Source: Acaudatibacter sp035532115 (GTDB lineage Bacteria > Pseudomonadota > Alphaproteobacteria > Caulobacterales > Caulobacteraceae). Taken from it: a stretch of DNA of 64,000 nucleotides. Below are positions 30,622 through 38,558 of the stretch, piece after piece. Every line of letters starts with the position of its first letter. The first letter of the stretch is position 1. The notes beneath the pieces are model-generated. The model ran no database searches. It was not told the origin of the DNA and was given only the letters and a program-made list of their open reading frames with translations. The stretch lies in the NCBI GenBank assembly GCA_035532115.1, contig DATKRO010000099.1, positions 1-64,000 of the forward strand. The letters are read 5' to 3'. Position numbers and translations under genes: made by a program.

Positions 30622-31023
30622 GTGAAGCCGCTCGTCCTCGTCGCCGCCGCCGCCCTCGTCGATGTCGACGGGCGCGTGCTCATCGCCAAGAGACCACGTG
30701 GTAAACCGCTGGAAGGGCTGTGGGAGTTTCCAGGCGGTAAGCTTGACGAGGGCGAAACCCCCGAGGCGTGTCTCATTCGTGAACTGAAGGAGGAGCTTAA
30801 TATTAAGGTCACTGAACCTTGCCTGGCGCCGTTCGTCTTTACCAGTCACGGTTACGATTCGTTTCACCTGCTCATGCCACTCTTCCTGTGTCGACGCTGG
30901 GAAGGTTTCATCACGGCGCGGGAACATGAGGCGATCGCATGGGTGAGGCCAGACAAGCTCAGCAGCTATCCGATGCCGGCGGCCGACGTTCCATTGGTGG
31001 CTTGGCTGCGCGACTTTCTCTAG
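30622..31023 (+). CDS. mutT: MutT-type (deoxy)nucleoside triphosphate pyrophosphohydrolase
   Basis: This Nudix hydrolase removes oxidised nucleotides such as 8-oxo-dGTP. The Nudix box spans residues 39–61: GKLDEGE then RELKEELNI, with Asn60 where Gly is more usual. GLWEFPGGKL is typical of true MutT. It has 133 residues. GTG 30622 has GGAG six bases upstream. The base composition is odd: the first 60 bases around the start (30601–30660) count 46/60 G+C, but 30781–30900 count only 62/120, far below the surroundings, with rare codons such as AAT, ATT and CTT. The pilin frame starts inside its 3' end. Confidence 0.9.
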   Translation: MKPLVLVAAAALVDVDGRVLIAKRPRGKPLEGLWEFPGGKLDEGETPEACLIRELKEELNIKVTEPCLAPFVFTSHGYDSFHLLMPLFLCRRWEGFITAREHEAIAWVRPDKLSSYPMPAADVPLVAWLRDFL

Positions 31024-31181
31024 CGCTGTGGCGCGACGAAGCCGGCGCGACGGCGGTGGAGTATGGCCTGATCGTCGCCTGCATCTTCCTGGCGATCATC
31101 GGCGGCCTCTCCATGTTCGCCTCCAGCGAGACCACCATGTACAACAACATGTCGAACACGATCTCCGGCGCGATGCGGTAG
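31002..31181 (+). CDS. Flp/Fap-type pilin subunit
   Basis: This is a class IVb (Tad-type) prepilin of about 59 residues. A short leader ends in DEAG, followed by the conserved mature N-terminus ATAVEYGLIVACIFLAIIGG, with Glu5 present, and a short polar tail ending in NTISGAMR. The TadV/CpaA-type peptidase would cut after the Gly. The start is uncertain: TTG 31002 gives a normal leader length and overlaps mutT by 22 bases, while the in-frame ATG at 30939 would give a long unusual leader. No other tad/cpa genes are nearby, so this is an orphan subunit. It converges on the methyltransferase gene. Confidence 0.8.
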   Translation: MAARLSLALWRDEAGATAVEYGLIVACIFLAIIGGLSMFASSETTMYNNMSNTISGAMR

Positions 31182-31220
31182 GGCGGCCGACCGCCTTGCC
31201 CGGCGGCCCTCCCCCTTGCT

Positions 31221-32135
31221 CTATCCTCCCGTTTTCTCGCCGGCCGGCTGCTCCTTGGCGCCCAGTGCATCGGCGAGCCGCATCCTGGCCGAGCCGGGGC
31301 GCAGGGGCCTGGGCTGGTCGGGATGCGGCGCCCAGCCGGTCAGGGTGACGATCTCGAACGTCGCCGGGACGCGCCCGCTCGCGCCGGCAAAGCGTTCGCC
31401 GTAGAGTTCCAGCGCCCGGGCGAGGACGGCGCGCCCCAGCGGCCGCCGCGCCGCTTCGACCAGAACATTGGTCTCGCCCATGCAACGAAGCTCGGCCAGG
31501 AGGGCGAGCGCGTCGGGGTACGTCGCCGTCACCCGATCGACGTCGGCCACCGGCATGGCGAAGCCGGCGCGTTGCAGCAGCCCCGCCCCGTCGGCGGCGT
31601 CGACGAAGGGCGAGACGCGGGGACCGGCGCCTCCCAGCAGCTCCAGCTCGGCGCCGGTGAGGGCGCTCCGCAACTCCACGAGCGTGGCGCCGCCCGCGAG
31701 CGCGCCCAGGAACAGCCCGTCCGGCTTCAGGGCGGCGCGGATCTGGATCAGCGCCCCCACCAGATCGTTGGTCCAGTGCAGCGCCAGCGACGAGACCACC
31801 AGATCGAGGCTTTGCGGCGCGAAGGGCAGACGCTCCTCGTCGGCCACCAGGCGCGCGCCGGGGCGGCCGTGCAGCATGGGCCAGGAAAGGTCGGTCTCGA
31901 CGAGGAAGCCCACCTTGGTCCCGGCCGCGCTCCCCCTCATCGCCGCCGCGAACGCGCCATCGCGGGCGCCGAGGTCGGCGGCGACGGGAAAATCGCGGCG
32001 CACGGCGACGAGCCGCTCGACGATGTCCTCCGCCGCCCGGCGCTTCAGGAAGCCGGCCGCCGCGAACCGGGGCGCCGCGCGGTCAAGGCGACGCCGGTGC
32101 AAGTCGCGGTCGAAGAGGCGCGGCGGTCCGCTCAT
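31221..32135 (-). CDS. SAM-dependent methyltransferase-fold protein (BioC/NDUFAF5-like)
   Basis: This 304-residue class I methyltransferase-fold protein starts MSGPPRLFDRDLHRRRLDRA, a beginning typical of the alphaproteobacterial relatives of NDUFAF5, a respiratory complex I assembly factor. The SAM-binding strand reads VAADLGARDG, followed by the acidic end of strand 2 (VETD) and LDLVVSSLALHWTNDLVGAL, a block shared with BioC. The human homologue acts as a hydroxylase, so methyl transfer is not certain. ATG 32135 is chosen over an 80-codon upstream extension. It is divergent from comF, an arrangement common in related bacteria. Confidence 0.82.
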   Translation of the reverse strand: MSGPPRLFDRDLHRRRLDRAAPRFAAAGFLKRRAAEDIVERLVAVRRDFPVAADLGARDGAFAAAMRGSAAGTKVGFLVETDLSWPMLHGRPGARLVADEERLPFAPQSLDLVVSSLALHWTNDLVGALIQIRAALKPDGLFLGALAGGATLVELRSALTGAELELLGGAGPRVSPFVDAADGAGLLQRAGFAMPVADVDRVTATYPDALALLAELRCMGETNVLVEAARRPLGRAVLARALELYGERFAGASGRVPATFEIVTLTGWAPHPDQPRPLRPGSARMRLADALGAKEQPAGEKTGG

Positions 32136-32217
32136 GGCCCAGAGCTCATGGCGCTGAGCTACTCCCGCGGACCCGTTCGTGCAAAATGCGCTCTCGCGAG
32201 GCAAGGGGGATCCACGC

Positions 32218-32997
32218 ATGGGGGAAAGTTCGGCGCTCGCCCGCGCCAGCGGCGCCGCGCGCAGTCTGGTGCGCGGCGCCGTCGACATCGTGCTGCCGCC
32301 GCTGGCGCTCGACCCTGGCGCCCGCGGCCCGGTGCAGGGCCAGGGCCTTTCAGCGCAGGCCTGGCGCGACCTCACCTTCCTCGAGGCGCCCGTCTGCGAC
32401 GGCTGCGGCGCTCCGCTGGACTACGATGTCGGCGCCGCCGCCCGCTGCCCCGCCTGCCTCGCCCGACCGCGCGCCTTCGACCGCGCCCGCGCCGCCGTGG
32501 TCTACGACGAACATTCCCGCGACCTCGTCCTGAAGCTGAAGCACGCCGACCGCACCGATCTGGCTCGCCTCTTCGCCACCTGGCTCGCCCGCGCCGGCCG
32601 GGATCTCTTCGAGGACGCCGACGCCCTCGTCGCGGTGCCGCTGCACCGCTGGCGCCTGATCGCGCGGCGCTACAACCAGGCCGCGGAGATCGCCCGTCCC
32701 CTGGCGCGCCTGACCAGCCTCGCCTGGCTGCCGGACGCGCTGGTCCGCCGCCGCCCGACCCCCATCCAGGGCGGGCGTTCCGCCACCGGGCGCCGCCGCA
32801 ACGTCGCCGGCGCCTTCGCCGTGCCCCGGCGCGCCTGGAGCGCGGTCGAGGGCAAGCGTCTCGTGCTCGTCGACGACGTGCTCACCACCGGGGCCACCGC
32901 CGAGGCCTGCGCCCGGGTGCTGAAGGCCGCCGGGGCCCTGCGGGTCGACGTCGCGGCCGTGGCGCGGGTGAAAGAGATCGAATCCCGGCCTATATGA
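32218..32997 (+). CDS. comF: ComF-family phosphoribosyltransferase-like protein
   Basis: This 259-residue ComF protein is linked in other bacteria to DNA uptake or recombination and has a phosphoribosyltransferase fold. A four-Cys zinc site occupies the N-terminal part (Cys60, Cys63, Cys77, Cys80). HRWRLIARRYNQAAEIARPL and the PRPP loop LVLVDDVLTTGATAEAC follow. ATG 32218 has AAGGGGG eight bases before it; an upstream in-frame ATG is less likely. It leads the plus-strand cluster comF–grxC–nitrilase–DUF1178, with a gap of 29 bases to grxC. Exact biochemical function is not settled for the family. Confidence 0.88.
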   Translation: MGESSALARASGAARSLVRGAVDIVLPPLALDPGARGPVQGQGLSAQAWRDLTFLEAPVCDGCGAPLDYDVGAAARCPACLARPRAFDRARAAVVYDEHSRDLVLKLKHADRTDLARLFATWLARAGRDLFEDADALVAVPLHRWRLIARRYNQAAEIARPLARLTSLAWLPDALVRRRPTPIQGGRSATGRRRNVAGAFAVPRRAWSAVEGKRLVLVDDVLTTGATAEACARVLKAAGALRVDVAAVARVKEIESRPI

Positions 32998-33026
32998 CGG
33001 TCGCGCTGCATGCGTGTAAGTGAGCC

Positions 33027-33281
33027 ATGGCCGACGTCGTAATCTATACCCGTCCCTTCTGCGGCTTCTGCGCGCGCGCCCTTTCGCTGCTGAGCCAGAA
33101 GGGCGTCGCTTTCACCGAGATCGAAGCCGGGTTCGATCCGGCGCTGCGCCGCGAGATGGTCGAGCGATCGGGCCGCACCACCTTTCCCCAGATCTTCGTC
33201 GGCGGCGAGCCGATCGGCGGCTGCGACGAGGTCATGGCGCTGGAACGCGCCGGCAGGCTCGACGCCCTGCTGGACGCCTGA
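33027..33281 (+). CDS. grxC: Glutaredoxin 3
   Basis: This 84-residue dithiol glutaredoxin reduces protein and glutathione disulfides using glutathione. The active site is Cys12-Gly-Phe-Cys15 (RPFCGFC) instead of the standard CPYC. TTFPQIFVGGEPIGGCDEVM carries the cis-Pro (TFP) and the GGCD glutathione-binding motif. It lies 29 bases after comF and 3 bases before the nitrilase gene, clearly in one operon. The CGFC active site without the usual Pro is common in alphaproteobacterial GrxC. Confidence 0.93.
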   Translation: MADVVIYTRPFCGFCARALSLLSQKGVAFTEIEAGFDPALRREMVERSGRTTFPQIFVGGEPIGGCDEVMALERAGRLDALLDA

Positions 33282-33284
33282 TCG

Positions 33285-34100
33285 GTGCGCGTCGGTCTGA
33301 TCCAGATGCGGACGCCGGCGGACCAGGGCGCCGCGCTGGCCCAGGCGGGGCCGCTGGTGCGCGAGGCGGCCGCCAGGGGCGCGGAACTGATCGCCACGCC
33401 CGAGGCGACCAACATCCTGCAGCGCAACCGGCAGGCGCTGTTCGCGAAGCTTGCGCCTCCGGACCTCGACCTCGCCGTCCAGGGGCTGGTGCGGATCGCC
33501 GAGGAACTCGGCGTCTGGGTGCTGATCGGCTCGGCTCTGGTGAAGCGCGCCGACGGCAAGTGCGCCAACCGCTCGATTCTGGTGCGGCCGGACGGCGCGG
33601 TCGCGGCCAGCTACGACAAGCTGCACATGTTCGACGTCGATCTGCCCACCGGCGAGCGCCACCGGGAATCCTCGTCGTACGAACCGGGCGAGCGGGCCGT
33701 GGTCGCGCCGGCTGCGGGCTCGCAGCTGGGCCTGACGATCTGCTACGACCTGCGTTTCCCGGCGCTCTTCAACGCACTCGCCAAGGCCGGCGCGCAGGTG
33801 TTGGCCGTGCCGTCCGCCTTCACCCGGCCCACCGGCGAGAAGCACTGGGAGGTGCTGCTGCGCGCCCGCGCCATCGAGACCGGATCGTTCGTGCTCGCTC
33901 CGGCGCAGGGCGGGACCCACGAGGACGGCCGCGCCACCTGGGGCCGCACCATGGCGGTGGCGCCCTGGGGCGACGTGATCGCCCTCGCCGACCACGACGA
34001 GCCGGCCGTGGTCATGGCCGACCTCGATCTCGCCGAGGTGGCCAGGGCCCGCGCCGCCATCCCCGTCCTCACGAACGAGCGGCGGTTCCTCGGCCCATGA
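33285..34100 (+). CDS. Nitrilase-superfamily C–N hydrolase (Nit-like)
   Basis: This 271-residue carbon–nitrogen hydrolase has its Glu–Lys–Cys triad at Glu40 (TPEATN), Lys112 (YDKLHMFDVDL) and Cys153 (ICYDLRFP). YDKLHMFDVDLPTGERHRES closely matches the Nit1/NitC group that removes deaminated glutathione. That fits its place 3 bases after glutaredoxin, though co-location is not proof. GTG 33285 gives MRVGLIQMRT. Its stop overlaps the DUF1178 start by four bases (ATGA). It is cytoplasmic. Confidence 0.9.
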   Translation: MRVGLIQMRTPADQGAALAQAGPLVREAAARGAELIATPEATNILQRNRQALFAKLAPPDLDLAVQGLVRIAEELGVWVLIGSALVKRADGKCANRSILVRPDGAVAASYDKLHMFDVDLPTGERHRESSSYEPGERAVVAPAAGSQLGLTICYDLRFPALFNALAKAGAQVLAVPSAFTRPTGEKHWEVLLRARAIETGSFVLAPAQGGTHEDGRATWGRTMAVAPWGDVIALADHDEPAVVMADLDLAEVARARAAIPVLTNERRFLGP

Positions 34101-34531
34101 TCCGTTACGCCCTCGCCTGCGACGCCGGTCATGAGTTCGAAGGCTGGTTCGGCTCGTCCGCCGATTTCGACGATCAGGCGGCGCGCGGCCTGCTCGCATG
34201 CCCCGTCTGCGCCTGCCCCGCGGTGACCAAGCAGATCATGGCGCCGGCGCTCTCGGGCGTCGGCGGGCGCGCCCATCCGGCGCCGAGCGGCGCCGGCAGG
34301 CGGCAGATGATGATGGAGGCCATGGCCCGCGTGCGCCGCCACGTCGAGGCGACCTTCGACTACGTCGGCGACAGCTTCGCCCGCGAGGCCCGCGCCATCC
34401 ACGAGGGCAAGTCCGAGGAGCGCGGCATCTATGGCGAGGCGACGCCCACCGAGGTGAAGGGCCTGGTGGCCGACGGCGTCCCCGTCGCCCCGTTGCCGCC
34501 GGCGCCTCCGAAGAAGACCGAGGTGAATTGA
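34097..34531 (+). CDS. DUF1178 family protein
   Basis: This 144-residue protein of the DUF1178 family has no known function. The N-terminus MIRYALACDAGHEFEGWFGS and the pair CPVCACPAVTKQIMAPALSG make a likely zinc-ribbon-like site with Cys8 and the CPVCAC cysteines. The C-terminal half is helical and ends in a Pro/Lys tail. It follows the Nit-like gene with a four-base ATGA overlap, an arrangement seen widely in alphaproteobacteria. A role in redox or glutathione repair is therefore a fair guess. It converges on the TMEM175-like gene. Confidence 0.88.
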   Translation: MIRYALACDAGHEFEGWFGSSADFDDQAARGLLACPVCACPAVTKQIMAPALSGVGGRAHPAPSGAGRRQMMMEAMARVRRHVEATFDYVGDSFAREARAIHEGKSEERGIYGEATPTEVKGLVADGVPVAPLPPAPPKKTEVN

Positions 34532-34572
34532 CGCCGGACATGGCGGTGGTCGTCGCGCCGGCTGGGCGCGGA

Positions 34573-35226
34573 TCAGCCCTGCAAGCGCTTCAGCACCGAC
34601 AAGCGCAGGCGCCAGCCGACGAGGAACATCAGGGCGAGAAGCGCCGGAATGAGACCGTGCGGAGGCCGGCGCAGCGGGCCGACCAGCGCGAGGAAAAGCG
34701 GCGGCGTCAGGCCGATGAGGCCCAGCAGGAACCAGCGCACCCGGCGCTTCACCTCGCTCGACACCAGGTCCGCGATCAGGGCCGCATAGCCCCACATCGC
34801 CGCCAGCGCCAGGCCGATGGCGACCACCAGCGCCGCATAGATCACCATCGCCGGCTGCACCGACCCCGCGCCATGGACGAGCTTCGTCGCGGCCGGCAGC
34901 AGCGCGACCAGCGCCAGCACGAAGAGGTTGAGCACGGTCAGTGGCGCATCGATGGTGACGATCATCGCCAGGAAGCGGCGATGGGCCAGCCAGTAGACGG
35001 CGATCACCAGGAAGCTCAGGGCGTAGGCGTCGAGCTGCGGAACCAGGACCGCCCAGATGTCGGCGACGTTCCTCCAGCTGGCGGGACCATGCAGGTCGAA
35101 GGCGAGCAGCGTCACCGCGATGGCGAACACTCCGTCCGACAGCATGATCAGCCGGTCGAACCAGTGCCGATGCCGCCGGCGCTCCAGCGGCTCTTCGATG
35201 TCGAGCGACTCCGGTTCGCCGGCCAT
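34573..35226 (-). CDS. TMEM175-family potassium channel-like membrane protein
   Basis: This 217-residue membrane protein of the TMEM175 (DUF1211) family forms K+-selective channels in bacteria. The diagnostic first helix reads RLIMLSDGVFAIAVTLLAFD, with the conserved (F/L)SDG. At least five further hydrophobic segments follow, including LSFLVIAVYWLAHRRF and MVIYAALVVAIGLALAAMWG. ATG 35226 gives an acidic cytoplasmic tail before helix 1. It is a single-gene unit, convergent with DUF1178 and divergent from the GNAT gene. Confidence 0.86.
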   Translation of the reverse strand: MAGEPESLDIEEPLERRRHRHWFDRLIMLSDGVFAIAVTLLAFDLHGPASWRNVADIWAVLVPQLDAYALSFLVIAVYWLAHRRFLAMIVTIDAPLTVLNLFVLALVALLPAATKLVHGAGSVQPAMVIYAALVVAIGLALAAMWGYAALIADLVSSEVKRRVRWFLLGLIGLTPPLFLALVGPLRRPPHGLIPALLALMFLVGWRLRLSVLKRLQG

Positions 35227-35373
35227 GCTCGCGGGTCCCCCGCCCCCGCTGGCCCGATGTTGGCTGCGCCGTCCGGGTCTGTCCACATCTGGGCGCGAGA
35301 TCGGGCGAAGCCGCGGCATGACGCGGCGCTGCGGGCTTGCTAGAGGGGCGCCGGCAGCAGAAAGGCGGGACCC

Positions 35374-35865
35374 GTGCGTCCGGAGATCAGCGTCACCCTC
35401 GTTCCGGTTCCGCTGGCCGACAAGCCGGCGCTGAAGGCGATGCTCGATCCCTACCTCGTCGAACATGCCGACGTCGCCGATCCCGAGCGGCGCTACGGCG
35501 ATCCGGCCCGGTATCCCTATTTCGACGTCTATTGGACCGAGCCGGAGCGCACCCCGCTGTGGATCTTGGCCGAAGGCGAGCGGGTCGGCTTCGTTCTCGT
35601 CAACGCCCACTCGCCCTCCGGACGGGGGACGGATCGGACCATCGCCGAGTTCTTCGTGCTGCCGGCCTGGCGGCGCCGGGGCGCGGGGGCGGCGGCGGCG
35701 CGGGCGGCGCTCCAGTCCCGACCCGGCCAGTGGGAGCTGCAGGTCTACAAGACCAATCCCGCCGGCATGGCCTTCTGGCCGCGCGCCATCGCCGCGGCGG
35801 GCGCGCGCGACTGGGAGCGCCTGGATCTCGGCGAGCCGGTGGTGCACCGCTTCCGGATGGGCTGA
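35374..35865 (+). CDS. GNAT-family N-acetyltransferase
   Basis: This 163-residue acetyl-CoA-dependent acyltransferase fold has the motif A block FFVLPAWRRRGAGAAAARAA, with the acetyl-CoA pyrophosphate-binding R-x-x-G-x-G/A pattern. WELQVYKTNPAGMAFWPRAI follows in the C-terminal half. It matches the 'predicted acetyltransferase' group with D-P-Y-L near the start. GTG 35374 is the only good start, and AAAGGCGGG lies upstream. It is divergent from the TMEM175-like gene and converges on the acyl-CoA synthetase gene. The substrate is unknown. Confidence 0.82.
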   Translation: MRPEISVTLVPVPLADKPALKAMLDPYLVEHADVADPERRYGDPARYPYFDVYWTEPERTPLWILAEGERVGFVLVNAHSPSGRGTDRTIAEFFVLPAWRRRGAGAAAARAALQSRPGQWELQVYKTNPAGMAFWPRAIAAAGARDWERLDLGEPVVHRFRMG

Positions 35866-35883
35866 GCCGCGGCCCGCTTCGGC

Positions 35884-37671
35884 CTAAAGCCTGATCTCCC
35901 CGGAGATGATCCTGGCGTGCTGGGCGCGGGTCAGCTTGGCGAAGCCGCGCGGTCCTCGGAAATAGAGAGGATCGCGCACCTTGGCTGGATCGAACCCTTC
36001 GCTCACCAGGTCGAGCTTGCGGTGCTTGAAGGTGCCGGTGACCGCGATCTGCGGCATCAAGCGGATGAACAGCGGCTGGGCGTAGGGCGGCAGACGCTCG
36101 CTCAGGAATGCCTCGAACGTCTTGAGATCGAAGCCGTCGGTGGCCACCAGCGCAGCCATGCCGGCGCGGCCGTCGAGATCGCCCACGGTGACGCCGTAGA
36201 CGCTGGCGTCATCGACGCCGGGCGCCGCGGCCGCCACGCCCGCCACCTCGCTGGCCGAGACGTTCTCGCCTTTCCAGCGGAAGGTGTCGCCGATGCGGTC
36301 GACAAAATAGAAATAGCCGTCGCTGTCCCGGCGCAGCAGATCGCCGGTCCTGAACCAGGCGTCGCCAGGCGCGAAGACGTCGCGCAGCACCTTTCTTTCG
36401 CTGGCGGCCCGGTCGGCGTAGCCGACGTAGGCGCCGCGCGCGTCGGCCCTGATCTGTCCCAGGCACTCGCCCGGCTCGTCGACGCCAGCCTCGATGCAGC
36501 GCCCGTCGCTGCCGCGCAGCGGCGCCTCGGCCTCGACGTCGAACCTGACCAGGCGGATGTTGAAGAACCTCTTCAGATAGTCGGGCGCTCGGCCGATAGC
36601 CCCGAGCGCGCCGTCGAAGTTGAACATCGAGACATTGCCCTCGGTCGAGCCGTAGAACTCCAGCACCCTCGGCGCCCCGAAACGGCCGATCAGCTTCTCC
36701 CAGACGTCCGGCCGCAGACCGTTGCCGAAGGCGAGCCGCAGATGGTGGGCGCGCTCGTCGGGATCCTCGGGCTGGTGGACGAGGTAGCGGCAGAGTTCGC
36801 CGATGTAGACGAACATGGTGCAGCGCTCGCCGGCGATTTCGGGCCAGAAGTGCCGCGCCGAGAAGCGCCGGCGGATCACCACCGAGCCGCCGTTGAGCAG
36901 CGCCGCGCCGGCGGCGCAGAGCCCGCCGGTGGCGTGATAGAGGGGCAGGGCGACGTAGATCCTGTCGTCCGGCCGGGCGCCGGTCGCCCCGGCGAAGCCG
37001 CGCATGTAGAGCTGGGCGCGCATGTGGGTGACGCGGGCGGCCTTGGGCAGGCCGGTGGTGCCGCTGGTGTAGATGAAGAGCGCCGTGTCGCGGGCGCTGA
37101 TGCCCTCGCGGCGGCCGCGGTCGGGGCGAAGCGCGCTGCAGCTCCTCAGCGCCTTGGTCAGATCGCGCTGGTCGCCGTGCGGTTCGGCGAGGGTCCACTC
37201 CTGCATCGGCTGCTTCAGAAGCCCCCTGGCGCCCTCGAACGCCGGCCAGGTCTCCTCGTCCACCAGGCAGTGGTCGGCGCCGCAAATGTCCAGGCAGTGG
37301 GCCAGGGCCTCGCCGGCGAGCTGGTTGTTGACGAGCGCGGTGACGACGCCGACCTTGGAGAGTCCGAACCAGATCGGCAGGTATTCGAGCCGGTTCGGCA
37401 TCAGCAGCGCCACGGTCTGGCCGCGCCTCAGGCCGGCGTGCTCGGCCCAGTGGGCGTAGCGGTTGGCGAGGGCGTCCATCTCGGCATAGGTCAGGGTGCG
37501 GCCTTCGAACTTCAGCGCCGGCCGCTCGCGCCAGCGGTCGACCGCGGCCTCGAGGTCGTCGGTGATCAGGTTGGCCGAATCGGCGGCGATCGAACGCACT
37601 CTTCGAAGCGTCCGTACGAGGCCGCCGAGAAAGCGCCATTCGCGCCGCAGCCGCGCCCCGATACTCAACAC
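35884..37671 (-). CDS. Long-chain acyl-CoA synthetase (FATP/VLACS type)
   Basis: This AMP-forming ligase activates long-chain fatty acids with ATP and CoA at the membrane. The ATP loop is FIYTSGTTGLPKAARVTH, with YGSTEGN and FRTGDLLRRDSDGYFYFVDR further on. RIGDTFRWKGENVSASEVAG near the C-terminus is specific to the FATP/very-long-chain branch (FadD6-like), not to E. coli FadD. It has 595 residues. The start is GTG 37671 or the TTG directly after it; GGAGG lies upstream and the next residues are SIGARLRREWRFL. It follows the ABC exporter genes on the same strand after 82 bases, so co-transcription is possible. The exporter might handle a lipid. Confidence 0.88.
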   Translation of the reverse strand: MLSIGARLRREWRFLGGLVRTLRRVRSIAADSANLITDDLEAAVDRWRERPALKFEGRTLTYAEMDALANRYAHWAEHAGLRRGQTVALLMPNRLEYLPIWFGLSKVGVVTALVNNQLAGEALAHCLDICGADHCLVDEETWPAFEGARGLLKQPMQEWTLAEPHGDQRDLTKALRSCSALRPDRGRREGISARDTALFIYTSGTTGLPKAARVTHMRAQLYMRGFAGATGARPDDRIYVALPLYHATGGLCAAGAALLNGGSVVIRRRFSARHFWPEIAGERCTMFVYIGELCRYLVHQPEDPDERAHHLRLAFGNGLRPDVWEKLIGRFGAPRVLEFYGSTEGNVSMFNFDGALGAIGRAPDYLKRFFNIRLVRFDVEAEAPLRGSDGRCIEAGVDEPGECLGQIRADARGAYVGYADRAASERKVLRDVFAPGDAWFRTGDLLRRDSDGYFYFVDRIGDTFRWKGENVSASEVAGVAAAAPGVDDASVYGVTVGDLDGRAGMAALVATDGFDLKTFEAFLSERLPPYAQPLFIRLMPQIAVTGTFKHRKLDLVSEGFDPAKVRDPLYFRGPRGFAKLTRAQHARIISGEIRL

Positions 37672-37753
37672 CTCGCCTCCATCGCCAACGGGTGAGCTTG
37701 GAGATTCGAGGGGGCGCCGGTCAATCCCCGGCAGGCGGCCAAGGCGCGCCGGA

Positions 37754-38557
37754 TCAGCTTCCGCTCGATGCATAGTGATGCACGCCGAAGCGCCAGGCGA
37801 AGAGCGCGACGGCCAGGAAGGCGAGACCCGCCGAGGGCGCGAGGATCTGCGCCCAGAACGGGCTGCCGAGGGGGTCGGCCCGGCCCATGGCCGCCAGCAT
37901 CGGCAGGTAGGTGACGCAGCCGATCGGCACGACGTAGAGGAGCAGGTCGCGGAACCAGCGCGCATAGACGTCGAGCGGGTATTCGGCCGCCGCTTCGCCG
38001 CCGTAGGTGAGGATGTTCATCGCCTCCAGGCTCTCCACCGTCCAGAACGCCAGCGTCGCCTGCAGGATCAGCAGTCCGGAGAACAGCGCCACCCCGCCCG
38101 CCGCCGCCCAGGCCAGGATCGCCACCGCGGCGGGCGTCGCGGCAAAATGGGTCAGCCGCGCTCCGATGGCGAATACGATCGCCCCCTGGGCGAAGCGGCC
38201 GATGCGGGTCAGCCGCAATTCATAGCCGAAGAGCTGCAGGGTGGTGGTCCTCGGCCGCAGCAGCAACCGGTCGAAGGCGCCGGTCCTGACGAACACGGAG
38301 CCGAACACGTCGAAGCCGCGCGTCACCGCGTCGGCGAGCGCGAAGGTCATGCTGACCAGCCCGTAGAAGAGCGCCACCTCGCCCAGGCTCCAGCCGCCGA
38401 TATGGCCGAACCGGCGGAACAGCGCCCAGATGCCGACGAACTCGATGATGGTCACCAGGAAGGCGCCGAGGGTCATCAGCAGGAACGACCCAGGATAAAC
38501 GAGCTGGGCGCGGATCGAGGTCGCCAGATAGCGGCGGTAGAGGCGCAGGCTGTCCAC
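37754..38557 (-). CDS. ABC exporter permease (ABC-2 family), second subunit
   Basis: This 267-residue integral membrane protein has six predicted helices, for example SFLLMTLGAFLVTIIEFVGI, AILAWAAAGGVALFSGLLIL and APSAGLAFLAVALFAWRFGV. It matches the DUF990/ABC-2-type permease family that pairs with a DrrA-like ATPase. MDSLRLYRRYLATSIRAQLV is a typical start. One base separates it from the upstream permease gene, so the ATPase and both permeases are one operon. The substrate is unknown; related three-gene exporters are usually annotated only as 'ABC-2 family'. Confidence 0.84.
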   Translation of the reverse strand: MDSLRLYRRYLATSIRAQLVYPGSFLLMTLGAFLVTIIEFVGIWALFRRFGHIGGWSLGEVALFYGLVSMTFALADAVTRGFDVFGSVFVRTGAFDRLLLRPRTTTLQLFGYELRLTRIGRFAQGAIVFAIGARLTHFAATPAAVAILAWAAAGGVALFSGLLILQATLAFWTVESLEAMNILTYGGEAAAEYPLDVYARWFRDLLLYVVPIGCVTYLPMLAAMGRADPLGSPFWAQILAPSAGLAFLAVALFAWRFGVHHYASSGS

Positions 38558-38558
38558 C

